Below are positions 23,795-31,011 of a stretch of 31,011 bases of DNA, in pieces. Source of the stretch: Muribaculaceae bacterium. GTDB taxonomy: Bacteria > Bacteroidota > Bacteroidia > Bacteroidales > Muribaculaceae. Below the pieces are notes generated by a model, which was not told the origin of the DNA, ran no database searches, and saw only the letters and a program-made list of their open reading frames with translations. Location: the NCBI GenBank assembly GCA_022511505.1, contig JAFLTK010000346.1:1-31011 (forward strand), in the 5' to 3' direction. The translations under genes were made by a program, and so were the position numbers. Every line of letters begins with the position of its first letter. The stretch's first letter is position 1.

Positions 23795-26017
23795 ATGCCC
23801 AAACGATTATTAATCGGTTTAATCCTGGCAACAACAGCCATCACGACATTTGCCGCCAACGATGCCGACACCCTGTCGATACCCACTCTCGACGAGGTCA
23901 TCGTCACGGCCACAGGCGCAAACCGCAATCTCAAGGCCGCCGAGATGGGCCGCCATGTAATTGGCCATGAAGCAATTACACGACTGCCGGTGCTATTTGG
24001 CGAACCCGATGTCATCAAGACGTTGCAGACGTTGCCCGGCGTATCCCAAGGGGTCGAGGGCTTCTCGGGCCTCTATGTCCACGGCGGTGACAATGACCAG
24101 AATCTGTTTCTCTACAACGGGATTCCGCTCTATCACGTCGCCCACCTTGGAGGCATTTTCTCGTCGTTTAACGTCGCGACAATCAACAAGATAGACTTCT
24201 TCAAGTCGGCCTTCCCCGCGCGTTTTGGCGGACGCATCTCGAGCATAACCGACATCAGGATGAACACCCCCAACTTCGAGACCTACGAGGGTAAAGTGAC
24301 CGTAGGACTCCTGGCGTTCAACGGCTATGTGACCGGGCCAATCCTCAAGGACCGCCTGGCTTTCAGCGCCGGGGTGCGACGCTCGTGGATTGACATCATA
24401 GGTCTGCCGACACTCGCCGTGTTCAACGCCATCCGAAAAAAGAATGGTAAGAAGACCCTCGCCGCCTATAATTTCATGGACTTCAACGCCCGCGTCGACT
24501 GGAACGTCGGCGGCGGCAAGATATATGCCGTCGGCTACTCTGGCCATGATTATCTGAAGATTGGGCAACGTGAATTTGAGACCGGAAACGCCGTTGACCG
24601 CTTTTTTGACGAGAACAGCAACCGACTGTCATGGGGTAACCTGGGTGTATCCCTCAATGCCGATTATCGCCTTGGTGGAGGCTATCTCAACGCCATCGCC
24701 TACTATACGCGCTACTCCTCCCGCTATGCCCAAGTCAATGAACATCAGTCAAATCTCGATGATTCTGATACATACGGCAGAACCTACAACTCGACATTCA
24801 ACTCAATTGGAGACTTTGGGGTCAACGCCCGGTACATGCAGCAATGGCGCGAAACATGGTTGCTGAAAGTCGGCGCCGGCTATGTCAACCACAACTATCA
24901 TCCCGAGGGAATTGTCAACGAGTTTACCGACAACCGCCAGCAGTGGGACGACAACAACGGTAACCCGTCGGTAAAGTCCGACGAGGTTTTTGCCTACATC
25001 GACAACCTTTTCAACTTTGGCGACGTGGCTTCGCTCGACGTCGGCCTCAGGTTCGTTGACCACTTCATCAGCGGCACCTCCTTCCCTCGCCTCGAACCGC
25101 GTGCATCGCTCCGCGTCAACGTTTCGCCCGACTATAGCGTCAAAGCCTCCTACGCCCACATCAACCAATTTGTCCAACAAGTATCGGCCAACTATATCAG
25201 CCTGCCTACCGACCTCTGGCAACCAATCGGCGCCGGCAAGCAACCGCTGTCGAGCGACCAATTTGCGCTGGGTCTCTACGGCAACCTGCCATGGTGGCAA
25301 CTATACTTCTCGCTCGAGGGATGGTACAAGGATATGCGCAATCTGGTGGAATACCGCGAGGGAATATCGTCGCTGAATCCAAAACTGCCGTGGGACGCGA
25401 AGACAGTCACCGGCCGAGGGTGGGCATACGGTGCCGACCTTACTGTCACCAAGGAAGTTGGCCAAGTAACCGGCGCGCTCAGCTACGGCCTGATGTGGAA
25501 CCGGCGCAAGTTTGACCAACTGAACGGCGGCCTGATGTTCCCCGCCAAATTTGACAACCGCAACAAGATTAACATCACCGCCAACTACCGCCTCAACGAA
25601 CGCATCGAGTTCAACGCCGGCTGGACCTACATGACCGGCAACCGAATGACCCTCTCGCTCTACAATTACGACATCCCAGGAGCCGATTTTACCGATTCAC
25701 CGTCGTCTACCGACGGCGGCAAATGGGAAGGCAACACCTACGAGCAACTGACCGGTCTCGGGTATATCTCGGGTAGAAACAACGTGCGCCTCCCGGCCTA
25801 TCACCGCCTTGACCTCGGGATGAGCCTCTATAAGAAGTTGAAAAACGGCAAAAGGACCATCTGGAACTTTAGCCTATACAACGCCTATTGCCATCTGAAC
25901 ACATTGACAATCGTGAAGCAAAATGTGTATAACTGGAATGAAGCACCGCGTCGCGAGTTCCGCAAACTCGGACTCATCCCCGTCGTTCCATCGGTTTCTT
26001 GGACCTACGAATTTTAA
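23795..26017 (+). CDS. TonB-dependent outer-membrane receptor
   Basis: The 740-residue protein has a signal peptide (about 1-20) and a short region with LDEVIVTATG resembling a TonB box. The plug domain spans about 45-160 (LPVLFGEPDVIKTLQTLPGVSQGVEGFSGLYVHGGDNDQNLFLYNGIPLYH). A 22-strand-type barrel ends in an aromatic C-terminal residue (SWTYEF), as required for outer-membrane insertion. No N-terminal carboxypeptidase-like domain is present. It is not a SusC: no SusD follows, and DUF4249 takes that place. The ligand is unknown. It sits between the small lipoprotein (2-nt gap) and the DUF4249 gene (4-nt gap). Confidence 0.93.
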   Translation: MPKRLLIGLILATTAITTFAANDADTLSIPTLDEVIVTATGANRNLKAAEMGRHVIGHEAITRLPVLFGEPDVIKTLQTLPGVSQGVEGFSGLYVHGGDNDQNLFLYNGIPLYHVAHLGGIFSSFNVATINKIDFFKSAFPARFGGRISSITDIRMNTPNFETYEGKVTVGLLAFNGYVTGPILKDRLAFSAGVRRSWIDIIGLPTLAVFNAIRKKNGKKTLAAYNFMDFNARVDWNVGGGKIYAVGYSGHDYLKIGQREFETGNAVDRFFDENSNRLSWGNLGVSLNADYRLGGGYLNAIAYYTRYSSRYAQVNEHQSNLDDSDTYGRTYNSTFNSIGDFGVNARYMQQWRETWLLKVGAGYVNHNYHPEGIVNEFTDNRQQWDDNNGNPSVKSDEVFAYIDNLFNFGDVASLDVGLRFVDHFISGTSFPRLEPRASLRVNVSPDYSVKASYAHINQFVQQVSANYISLPTDLWQPIGAGKQPLSSDQFALGLYGNLPWWQLYFSLEGWYKDMRNLVEYREGISSLNPKLPWDAKTVTGRGWAYGADLTVTKEVGQVTGALSYGLMWNRRKFDQLNGGLMFPAKFDNRNKINITANYRLNERIEFNAGWTYMTGNRMTLSLYNYDIPGADFTDSPSSTDGGKWEGNTYEQLTGLGYISGRNNVRLPAYHRLDLGMSLYKKLKNGKRTIWNFSLYNAYCHLNTLTIVKQNVYNWNEAPRREFRKLGLIPVVPSVSWTYEF

Positions 26018-26021
26018 AGTC

Positions 26022-27005
26022 ATGAAAATCAAACTCCTACATATCGCTTCGAGCGCCCTGTTCCTATCCATCGCGTCAGGTTGCTACCAAGACATCAATC
26101 TTGACAAATACAAGGAACAGGACGGGGAACATCTGTTGACAATAAACTCGATAGTAAACCCCGACTCGGTCGTTGCCGCCTCGGCAACCCGCACCTACTT
26201 TTATTCTGACGCGCACACCGGAAAAGATTTTGTGAAGGATTTACAACTATTGCTCAGCGTAAACGGCATCGATAAAGGGCCGATGACATTCAACCCCGTC
26301 AACAATCTCTATGAATCCACCTACAAGCCTGCCGAAAACGACGTTATAGAATTGAAGACCACATATTTAGGGCAATCAGTAGAATGTAGAGACACCATCC
26401 CCGCGCGAGTCAAAATAGAATCAATCGAGATTGAACGCCAAGGGCCGATGCACATTTATTTTGACGACGACTATATCATCACCTATAAAATTACATTCAC
26501 CGACCCCGCCAATGTCGACAACTACTATTTCCTCCACTATGACGACGTCGGCCCCCTGATGGGTAATCTCAATATGGGCGAACGCGACTACACCTATGAG
26601 TTTGTATTCCAGCAACTTGCCAACCATATCAACGCCGTCGTCCCCGGATGGGAACCATATAGCCCATGGGGGTTGCCGTTCACCGATTATGGCATCGACG
26701 GAACAACCCACACCCTCGTTGTCAAGGAGTTAGTCACCGATTACTATCCCCTGGCGGGTGTAGGAATGATGAAACGAAACATAAAACTCTACTCCATTTA
26801 ACGCTCCTATTATCTGTATCTACTATCAAGACTCTACAACGGCAACATCGACGGAGGCCTACACGGCGGCATGATAGACCTCGGCGTCACCGAGCCTATC
26901 AAATTATACTCCAACATCGACGGCGGCATCGGCATCCTCGGCTCCTACTCCCTCGACGCTGTTGAACTCGACGCCATCAAAATCCTCGGTCCCTTCCCCA
27001 GATAA
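26022..27005 (+). pseudogene. DUF4249 lipoprotein gene interrupted by an in-frame TAA
   Basis: From ATG 26022 the gene encodes a lipoprotein (signal ending SIASGC, then DINLDKYKEQDGEHLLTINS) that matches DUF4249 proteins paired with TonB receptors. Translation meets TAA at 26799-26801 (codon 260). The same frame continues for 67 more codons, to TAA at 27003-27005. That extension reads RSYYLYLLSRLYNGN...EPIKLYSNIDGGIGILGSYS..., the usual C-terminal end of the family. An intact version would be 327 residues; the truncated product is 259. The change is a nonsense codon (TCA to TAA would suffice), not a frameshift. Loss of the last strands probably impairs folding. Alternatives are readthrough or a base-call error. 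Confidence 0.85.
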
Positions 27006-27351
27006 ACCCGGAAAGCTCCCGCTCGGTACGCTTGTGACGCGGCGTTGGCGTTGGCCTCGTGACGGCATTAGAACCACACCCCTTCCACTACTCCCACCTC
27101 TTCCATTTGACTGTAAACGAGGTGCAGGAGCTTCTTGTCACAACATTAGCCGACTGACGGCAATTATTGGCAAAAAAGAGAAAAAAGGTAGCCATTTTAT
27201 CGTAAAATGTTAAATAGAGTGTTAAAAATCAGCGTATTTCGCCCCTCAAAGCGATATTTTTGTTAAATTTGCCACGTCTTTGCTATATTTTGTCATAAAT
27301 GATAGATTGGCATCGCATTTATGAGTTAAACAAAAACATAAATCTTATAAT
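27006..27351. other. 346-bp non-coding region upstream of the calycin-like gene
   Basis: The first half shows no gene. CATTTTA-TCG-TAAAATG (27193-27209) is a 7-bp hairpin or operator. It is followed by two TGTTAAA copies near 27208-27228. A -7 box TAAATTTG lies at 27264-27271, 80 nt before the ATG. A second, imperfect TATATTTTG occurs at 27284-27292. Confidence 0.5.
27264..27271 (+). promoter_or_regulatory. -7 box upstream of the calycin-like gene
   Basis: TAAATTTG fits TAnnTTTG. The leader would be about 75 nt. The -33 element is not clear. Confidence 0.4.
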
Positions 27352-29601
27352 ATGAAAAAACTTTACAAATCATTATTACTCGGGCTTTTAGCGATAGGCT
27401 CAACCCTCCCCGCCGCTGCCCAGCAGGTCCCCAACGCCGACTTTGAAGGCGGCTGGGTCGACTGTACCCCTTGGACCAGCGACCCTAATACCAAAAAAGT
27501 AGGTAAAACACCTAACTATTGGTGTATCTCTCACGTTGCCGGCATGTCGGGTACCGGAGCAACCCAAGTTGGTCAAGAAGTTGATGGGTATAACTCGACC
27601 AGCGCAGCTAAACTGATTAACAGCCCCAATAGTATATTACAGTCACAATCTGTTCCCGGATATATGACACTTGGTACCACATGGTCAACTGCAAAAGGAA
27701 TGAATGCTTCAAATCCTGACGGTGGTTCTTTCGGTGGTATTGCGTTTACTTATCGCCCTGATGCAATGGGGTTTATGTATCAGCGCGAAAGAAAAGACGG
27801 AACTGAAAAATCCACAATCCTTTTCTATTCATGGAAAGGAGAATGGACACAAGAAAAAGTTCCTGCAAATATCGGTTTACTTAGCACAAAAACCGTTACC
27901 ATGGTCAACCGTGATGTCAATATTCTTGGCAAGAGCTATTCGCAGGGTGGAACCGTCAAAGCTTCAGAAGATGCTGAATTGATTTCAGTTCTAGAATATG
28001 ACATCACCGACACTGAGAGTACAACTGATTGGACTGAGTTCTATCAGGAAATTGAATATAAGAGCAATGCAACTCCTACCATGATGAATATCGTATTCTC
28101 GGCAGGTGACTATTTCGGTGGTAAAGCTGTTATCAAGCAGGGTAACTCTTTAACAGTCGACAACGTTAAGCTCTACTACTACTCTCGTCTCGAGTCTCTG
28201 ACTGCCGGTGACATCACCGTTACCCCCGACGAGGACGCTATCGTTGCCGTTGACGCCGAATATGACGCTGATGCTATTTCGTTAAAGTTGATTGGTCAGA
28301 CCGCCGAGGCTACTTCTGAGTATGACGAAGCTACCGGTATCCTGACCGTTACCGTCAGCAACGTCGACGCCGACCGCGACGGCAAGAGCAGCCACGTCTA
28401 CACCTTCCAATTCAACGTCAAGGGTGGTGATCCCGAACCCCCCGTTGAAGTTACCGGTGACCCCTATGCAGGTTATCTGAATGTATCAATGATGGATTCT
28501 CCCCTCGCTGTCAACAAGAACACCACAGTTTTCATCGACCATGCCGACAACGGTACTTGCACCTTTACTCTCCCCAACTTCAGCCTCTCTGAAGAATTGC
28601 AGCTTGGTAACATCGTTGTTCCCAACACTAAATATGAAACCGCTGCCGACGGTACTGTAACCTACACCGGTGTTGTAGAGGGTATGGAATTGCTCGGTGG
28701 TATGCTTACTGCCGATGTTACTCTTGATGGTACAATCAAGGACGGTGATGTCAATATGAACATCAACGTAACCTGGGAAGGCATGCCTATCCCCGTCACA
28801 TTTACCACCAAGCCTCTGAACGCTCAATATTTTGACGGTTATCTGAACGTAGAAATGATGGGCTCTCCTTTGGCTGAAAATGAGTCCAAACAGATTACTA
28901 TCTTCCCGACAATGAACGAAGCCGGTGAAGCCACCTGCACTTTCATGCTCCCCGACTTCACTCTCGCCACGCTTGGTGACGAGTCTATCGGCGACATCGT
29001 TGTTGACAATGTAACTACCACACAACAGTGTGACATCGTTGCATACGAGGGTTATGTTCCCGCTCTCGAACTCCTTGACGGCGAACTCATTGCCGAGGTT
29101 TCTCTCGAGGGCACAATCAATGACAACAACATTGTCAAGATGTTTATCGACGTAGTTTGGGACGGTATCTCAATCCCCGTTACTTTTACAACCAACGAAA
29201 TTGAATCTACCGAAGGTCTCTTTGACACCGAGGAAGAAATCGCAATCCAGCTGAGCCTCGACGACCTTTGGAAACTCGTTGTTGACCCGATGGATAACGT
29301 GACATTTGAGTCTGATAACGACGACATCGCCTACGTTTCAGAGCGCAACTACATCATCCCGGTTTCTGATGGCGTTTGCAACATCACTGCTACTCGTCAG
29401 GCCGCAACCCGCTCGGTTGACACCAAGACTTTCCAGGTTACTGTAACTTCAACCACCGGTGTTCAGTCGGTAGTTATCAGCACTGCCAATGGCGAGACTG
29501 AGTACTATGACCTGCGCGGTGTCAAGGTTGACATCAACAACGCTCCCGCCGGCATCTACATCAGCCGCCAGGGCAACAAGGCCATCAAGTTTGTAAAATA
29601 A
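27352..29601 (+). CDS. Secreted protein with PCMD-like, two calycin-like domains and a C-terminal sorting-like tail
   Basis: The 749-residue protein has a signal peptide (MKKLYKSLLLGLLAIGSTLPAAAQ). The N-terminal region (about 25-280) is of the PCMD (putative carbohydrate metabolism) type: VPNADFEGGW...WTSDPN...PNYWCIS...SLTVDNVKLYYYS. A short Ig-like segment follows (about 285-360). Two calycin-like repeats come next (about 367-490, YAGYLNVSMMDSPLA; about 492-625, FDGYLNVEMMGSPLA), sharing TCTF-LP-F-L, IGDIVV-type and IPVTFTT motifs. An Ig-like segment leads to a tail (about 702-749, YYDLRGVKVD...PAGIYISRQGNKAIKFVK) resembling a T9SS-type C-terminal signal. Probably a surface glycan- or ligand-binding protein; no catalytic motif seen. 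It is monocistronic with a strong terminator. Confidence 0.82.
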   Translation: MKKLYKSLLLGLLAIGSTLPAAAQQVPNADFEGGWVDCTPWTSDPNTKKVGKTPNYWCISHVAGMSGTGATQVGQEVDGYNSTSAAKLINSPNSILQSQSVPGYMTLGTTWSTAKGMNASNPDGGSFGGIAFTYRPDAMGFMYQRERKDGTEKSTILFYSWKGEWTQEKVPANIGLLSTKTVTMVNRDVNILGKSYSQGGTVKASEDAELISVLEYDITDTESTTDWTEFYQEIEYKSNATPTMMNIVFSAGDYFGGKAVIKQGNSLTVDNVKLYYYSRLESLTAGDITVTPDEDAIVAVDAEYDADAISLKLIGQTAEATSEYDEATGILTVTVSNVDADRDGKSSHVYTFQFNVKGGDPEPPVEVTGDPYAGYLNVSMMDSPLAVNKNTTVFIDHADNGTCTFTLPNFSLSEELQLGNIVVPNTKYETAADGTVTYTGVVEGMELLGGMLTADVTLDGTIKDGDVNMNINVTWEGMPIPVTFTTKPLNAQYFDGYLNVEMMGSPLAENESKQITIFPTMNEAGEATCTFMLPDFTLATLGDESIGDIVVDNVTTTQQCDIVAYEGYVPALELLDGELIAEVSLEGTINDNNIVKMFIDVVWDGISIPVTFTTNEIESTEGLFDTEEEIAIQLSLDDLWKLVVDPMDNVTFESDNDDIAYVSERNYIIPVSDGVCNITATRQAATRSVDTKTFQVTVTSTTGVQSVVISTANGETEYYDLRGVKVDINNAPAGIYISRQGNKAIKFVK

Positions 29602-29633
29602 CCCTTTCATAATTCTCTCTATTCCAATTCACG

Positions 29634-29673
29634 CCGACGGCTCGCCTCGAAAAAGGCGGTGCCGTCGGTTTTT
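29634..29673 (+). terminator. Rho-independent terminator after the calycin-like gene
   Basis: CCGACGGC (29634-29641) pairs with GCCGTCGG (29661-29668). An inner stem CGCC (29643-29646) / GGCG (29655-29658) extends it, and TTTTT follows at 29669-29673. It ends 14 nt before the DUF3737 start codon. Confidence 0.85.
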
Positions 29674-29687
29674 AACAAAACGTCATC

Positions 29688-30536
29688 ATGACTACAATTA
29701 AAGATATCGAGACCGGCGGCGAGCGTCCGTTCTACGGGTCCCATGACCTGCGTCTGGAAAATGTGACAATCCATGCCGGCGAGTCGGCCATCAAGGAGTG
29801 CAGCAATATCGAGGCTGTCGACTGCCGATTTGAGGGCAAGTACCCTTTCTGGCACGTTAACGGCTTCACTATCAAGCACTGCCTGTTCACCCCGGGCGCT
29901 CGCGCGGCGCTGTGGTACTCGCGCGACTTGGTGATGAGCGACACTCTCGTCGAGGCCCCCAAGATGTTCCGCGACATGCACAACCTTCGTCTCGAGCGCG
30001 TCACCATCCCCGACGCCGCCGAGACCCTGTGGCACTGTCACGGCGTGACGCTTCGCGACGTCAAGGTCGACCATGCCGACTATATTTTCATGCACTGCAG
30101 CGACATAGACATCGAGCGCTACCACCAGAACGGCAATTACTCGTTTCAGTACACCAAGAACGTCACCATTCGTGACGCCGTCCTCAACACCAAGGACGCG
30201 TTTTGGAACACCGAGAATGTGACGGTCATCAACTGTGAAATCAACGGCGAATACCTCGGTTGGCACTCGCGCGGATTGACGCTCATCAACTGTCGCATCT
30301 CGGGCACTCAACCGCTCTGCTATTGCACCGACCTGAAAATGGTCGACTGTGAACTGGCTCCCGACGCCGACCTTGCCTTTGAGTTCTCGACGCTCGACGC
30401 CACCATCAAGGGCCACGTCACAAGCATCAAGAACCCCACAGCCGGGAGTATCACCGCCGGCTCGATTGGCGAGACAATCATCGACGAAAACTCACGCGCC
30501 GCGGCCGGTGCCGTCGTCATCAAAACCGCGGAGTAA
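29688..30536 (+). CDS. DUF3737 family protein
   Basis: The 282-residue soluble protein matches DUF3737: ETGGERPFYGSHDLRLENVTI, GESAIKECSNIEAVDCRFEGKYPFWHV, EAPKMFRDMHNLRLERVTIPDAAETLWHC, HADYIFMHCSDIDIERYHQNGNYSFQYTKNV. It is built of ~20-residue repeats of the form (D/N)xxIxxCxFxxx, suggesting a right-handed beta-helix. There is no signal peptide, so it is cytoplasmic. Its function is unknown. The start lies directly after the terminator of the upstream gene, so its own promoter would have to overlap that terminator, or it depends on readthrough. Confidence 0.85.
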   Translation: MTTIKDIETGGERPFYGSHDLRLENVTIHAGESAIKECSNIEAVDCRFEGKYPFWHVNGFTIKHCLFTPGARAALWYSRDLVMSDTLVEAPKMFRDMHNLRLERVTIPDAAETLWHCHGVTLRDVKVDHADYIFMHCSDIDIERYHQNGNYSFQYTKNVTIRDAVLNTKDAFWNTENVTVINCEINGEYLGWHSRGLTLINCRISGTQPLCYCTDLKMVDCELAPDADLAFEFSTLDATIKGHVTSIKNPTAGSITAGSIGETIIDENSRAAAGAVVIKTAE

Positions 30537-30572
30537 CCCCCGTGATGACATCAACCTCTTGATACGTCTTTA

Positions 30573-30606
30573 TAAATCGCGTTAAATCTCGATATACCGC
30601 GATTTA
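30573..30606. repeat. Perfect 9-bp inverted repeat between DUF3737 and MATE genes
   Basis: TAAATCGCG (30573-30581) and CGCGATTTA (30598-30606) flank a 16-nt spacer. No T-run follows, so it is a weak terminator candidate. An operator for the MATE gene is equally possible. Confidence 0.55.
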
Positions 30607-30652
30607 TCTCGACAATATCTATTATCTAATCTCTATTCACTATTCTCTAATT

Positions 30653-31011
30653 TTGAAACTCTCAGAAGCGCGCCTGACCGACTTTGTCAACGACCCGACC
30701 CGACACAGCACGGGCCGCTGCATCTCCATGGCCATCAAACTCAGTATCCCGGCGATGATTGCCCAACTATCGGCAATCATCATGGAATATATTGACGCGG
30801 CGATGGTTGGAAGTTTGGGCGCAAACGCTTCGGCCTCGATTGGGCTCGTCGCCACGACGACATGGCTATTTTTCGGACTATGCTCGGCGGCGGCCGTCGG
30901 TTTCTCGGTTCAGGTTGCCCACCTCGTCGGCGCCCGTCGCGACAACGACGCACGCCGGATTGTGCGCGAGGGACTGACCTCTCCCCTACTCATGTCGCTG
31001 ATCCTGATGAC
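30653..31011 (+). CDS. MATE family efflux transporter, 3' end outside window
   Basis: The frame is open to the right edge and reads KLSEARLTDFVNDPTRHSTGRCISMAIKLSIPAMIAQLSAIIMEYIDAAMVGSLG...VATTTWLFFGLCSAAAVGFSVQVAHLVGARR. This matches the first helices of MATE transporters (D-AMVG-LG, TW-FFG, G-S-QVA-LVGA+R). MATE proteins export drugs or other organic compounds in exchange for Na+ or H+. The start is uncertain. TTG at 30653 gives the N-terminal G+-(8)-A--LSIPAM pattern usual in the family, but it overlaps a -7-like box TAATTTTG (30648-30655). ATG at 30728 is the first ATG but begins almost inside helix 1. Confidence 0.85.
   Translation, partial: MKLSEARLTDFVNDPTRHSTGRCISMAIKLSIPAMIAQLSAIIMEYIDAAMVGSLGANASASIGLVATTTWLFFGLCSAAAVGFSVQVAHLVGARRDNDARRIVREGLTSPLLMSLILM

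Noticed and set aside
23795..26017. TonB receptor as SusC of a polysaccharide utilisation locus
   Set aside because: It lacks the carboxypeptidase-like N-terminal domain and SusC-type length (about 1000 residues). A DUF4249 gene, not susD, follows.
26666..26965. Arg/His-rich 99-codon frame at the end of the DUF4249 gene
   Set aside because: The translation is low-complexity. The real continuation is in the DUF4249 frame after the TAA, so this is an out-of-frame shadow.

Overview
The window reads as chromosome of a Bacteroidales bacterium, most likely Muribaculaceae or a close relative. Four things suggest this. Many genes are preceded by the Bacteroidetes -7 promoter box TAnnTTTG. There is a bacterial serine palmitoyltransferase (sphingolipid synthesis) and a zinc-free type B ribosomal protein L31. 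There is a TonB receptor paired with a DUF4249 lipoprotein. Surface glycosidases end in the short 'YDL-G-...-G-I-...-K' tails common in this order. The family-level placement is inference; no rRNA or other decisive marker is present.

Layout. (1) 1-3629, minus strand: the first ~1209 codons of a very large secreted enzyme, with an (alpha/alpha)6 glycosidase-like core followed by an SGNH/rhamnogalacturonan-acetylesterase-like domain that runs off the left edge. (2) 3761-4211: a 45-residue ORF and a DUF3861 protein. (3) 4586-8614: the B12-dependent methylmalonyl-CoA mutase pair mutA-mutB, ending in a strong terminator. (4) 8885-10072: serine palmitoyltransferase. (5) 10248-16408: a secreted GH95 alpha-L-fucosidase-type enzyme, divergent from a membrane-spanning regulator that joins a periplasmic propeller directly to a cytoplasmic AraC DNA-binding domain. 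Their shared intergenic region holds two near-identical 14-bp repeats 21 bp apart. (6) 16425-17746, minus strand: a small operon of a DUF6249 membrane protein, an ECF sigma factor and a membrane protein that could be its anti-sigma factor. (7) 17874-21307, minus strand: a redox cassette of a polytopic multi-cluster Fe-S protein with an internal twin-arginine segment, a Tat-exported Fe-S aldo/keto reductase, and a DUF1893 protein. (8) 21452-22621: a GH43 enzyme with a 42-bp tandem repeat at its signal-peptide cleavage site. (9) 22744-22998: rpmE2 with a structured leader and a terminator. (10) 23352-27005: a lipoprotein, a TonB-dependent receptor and a DUF4249 lipoprotein interrupted by an in-frame stop. 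Its promoter carries a G8 tract and a palindrome. (11) 27352-30536: a secreted protein with PCMD-like and calycin-like domains, and a DUF3737 protein. (12) 30653 to the right edge: the start of a MATE transporter.

How the parts may fit. The GH95 gene and its divergent sensor-regulator look like a self-contained glycan-responsive unit. The SGNH fusion and GH43 genes are further stand-alone glycan-degrading enzymes with no SusC/SusD pair in view. MutAB belongs to the succinate/propionate branch of fermentation. The redox cassette could move electrons across the inner membrane to a periplasmic reductase (inference). No rRNA, tRNA, CRISPR array, transposase or prophage gene was seen.
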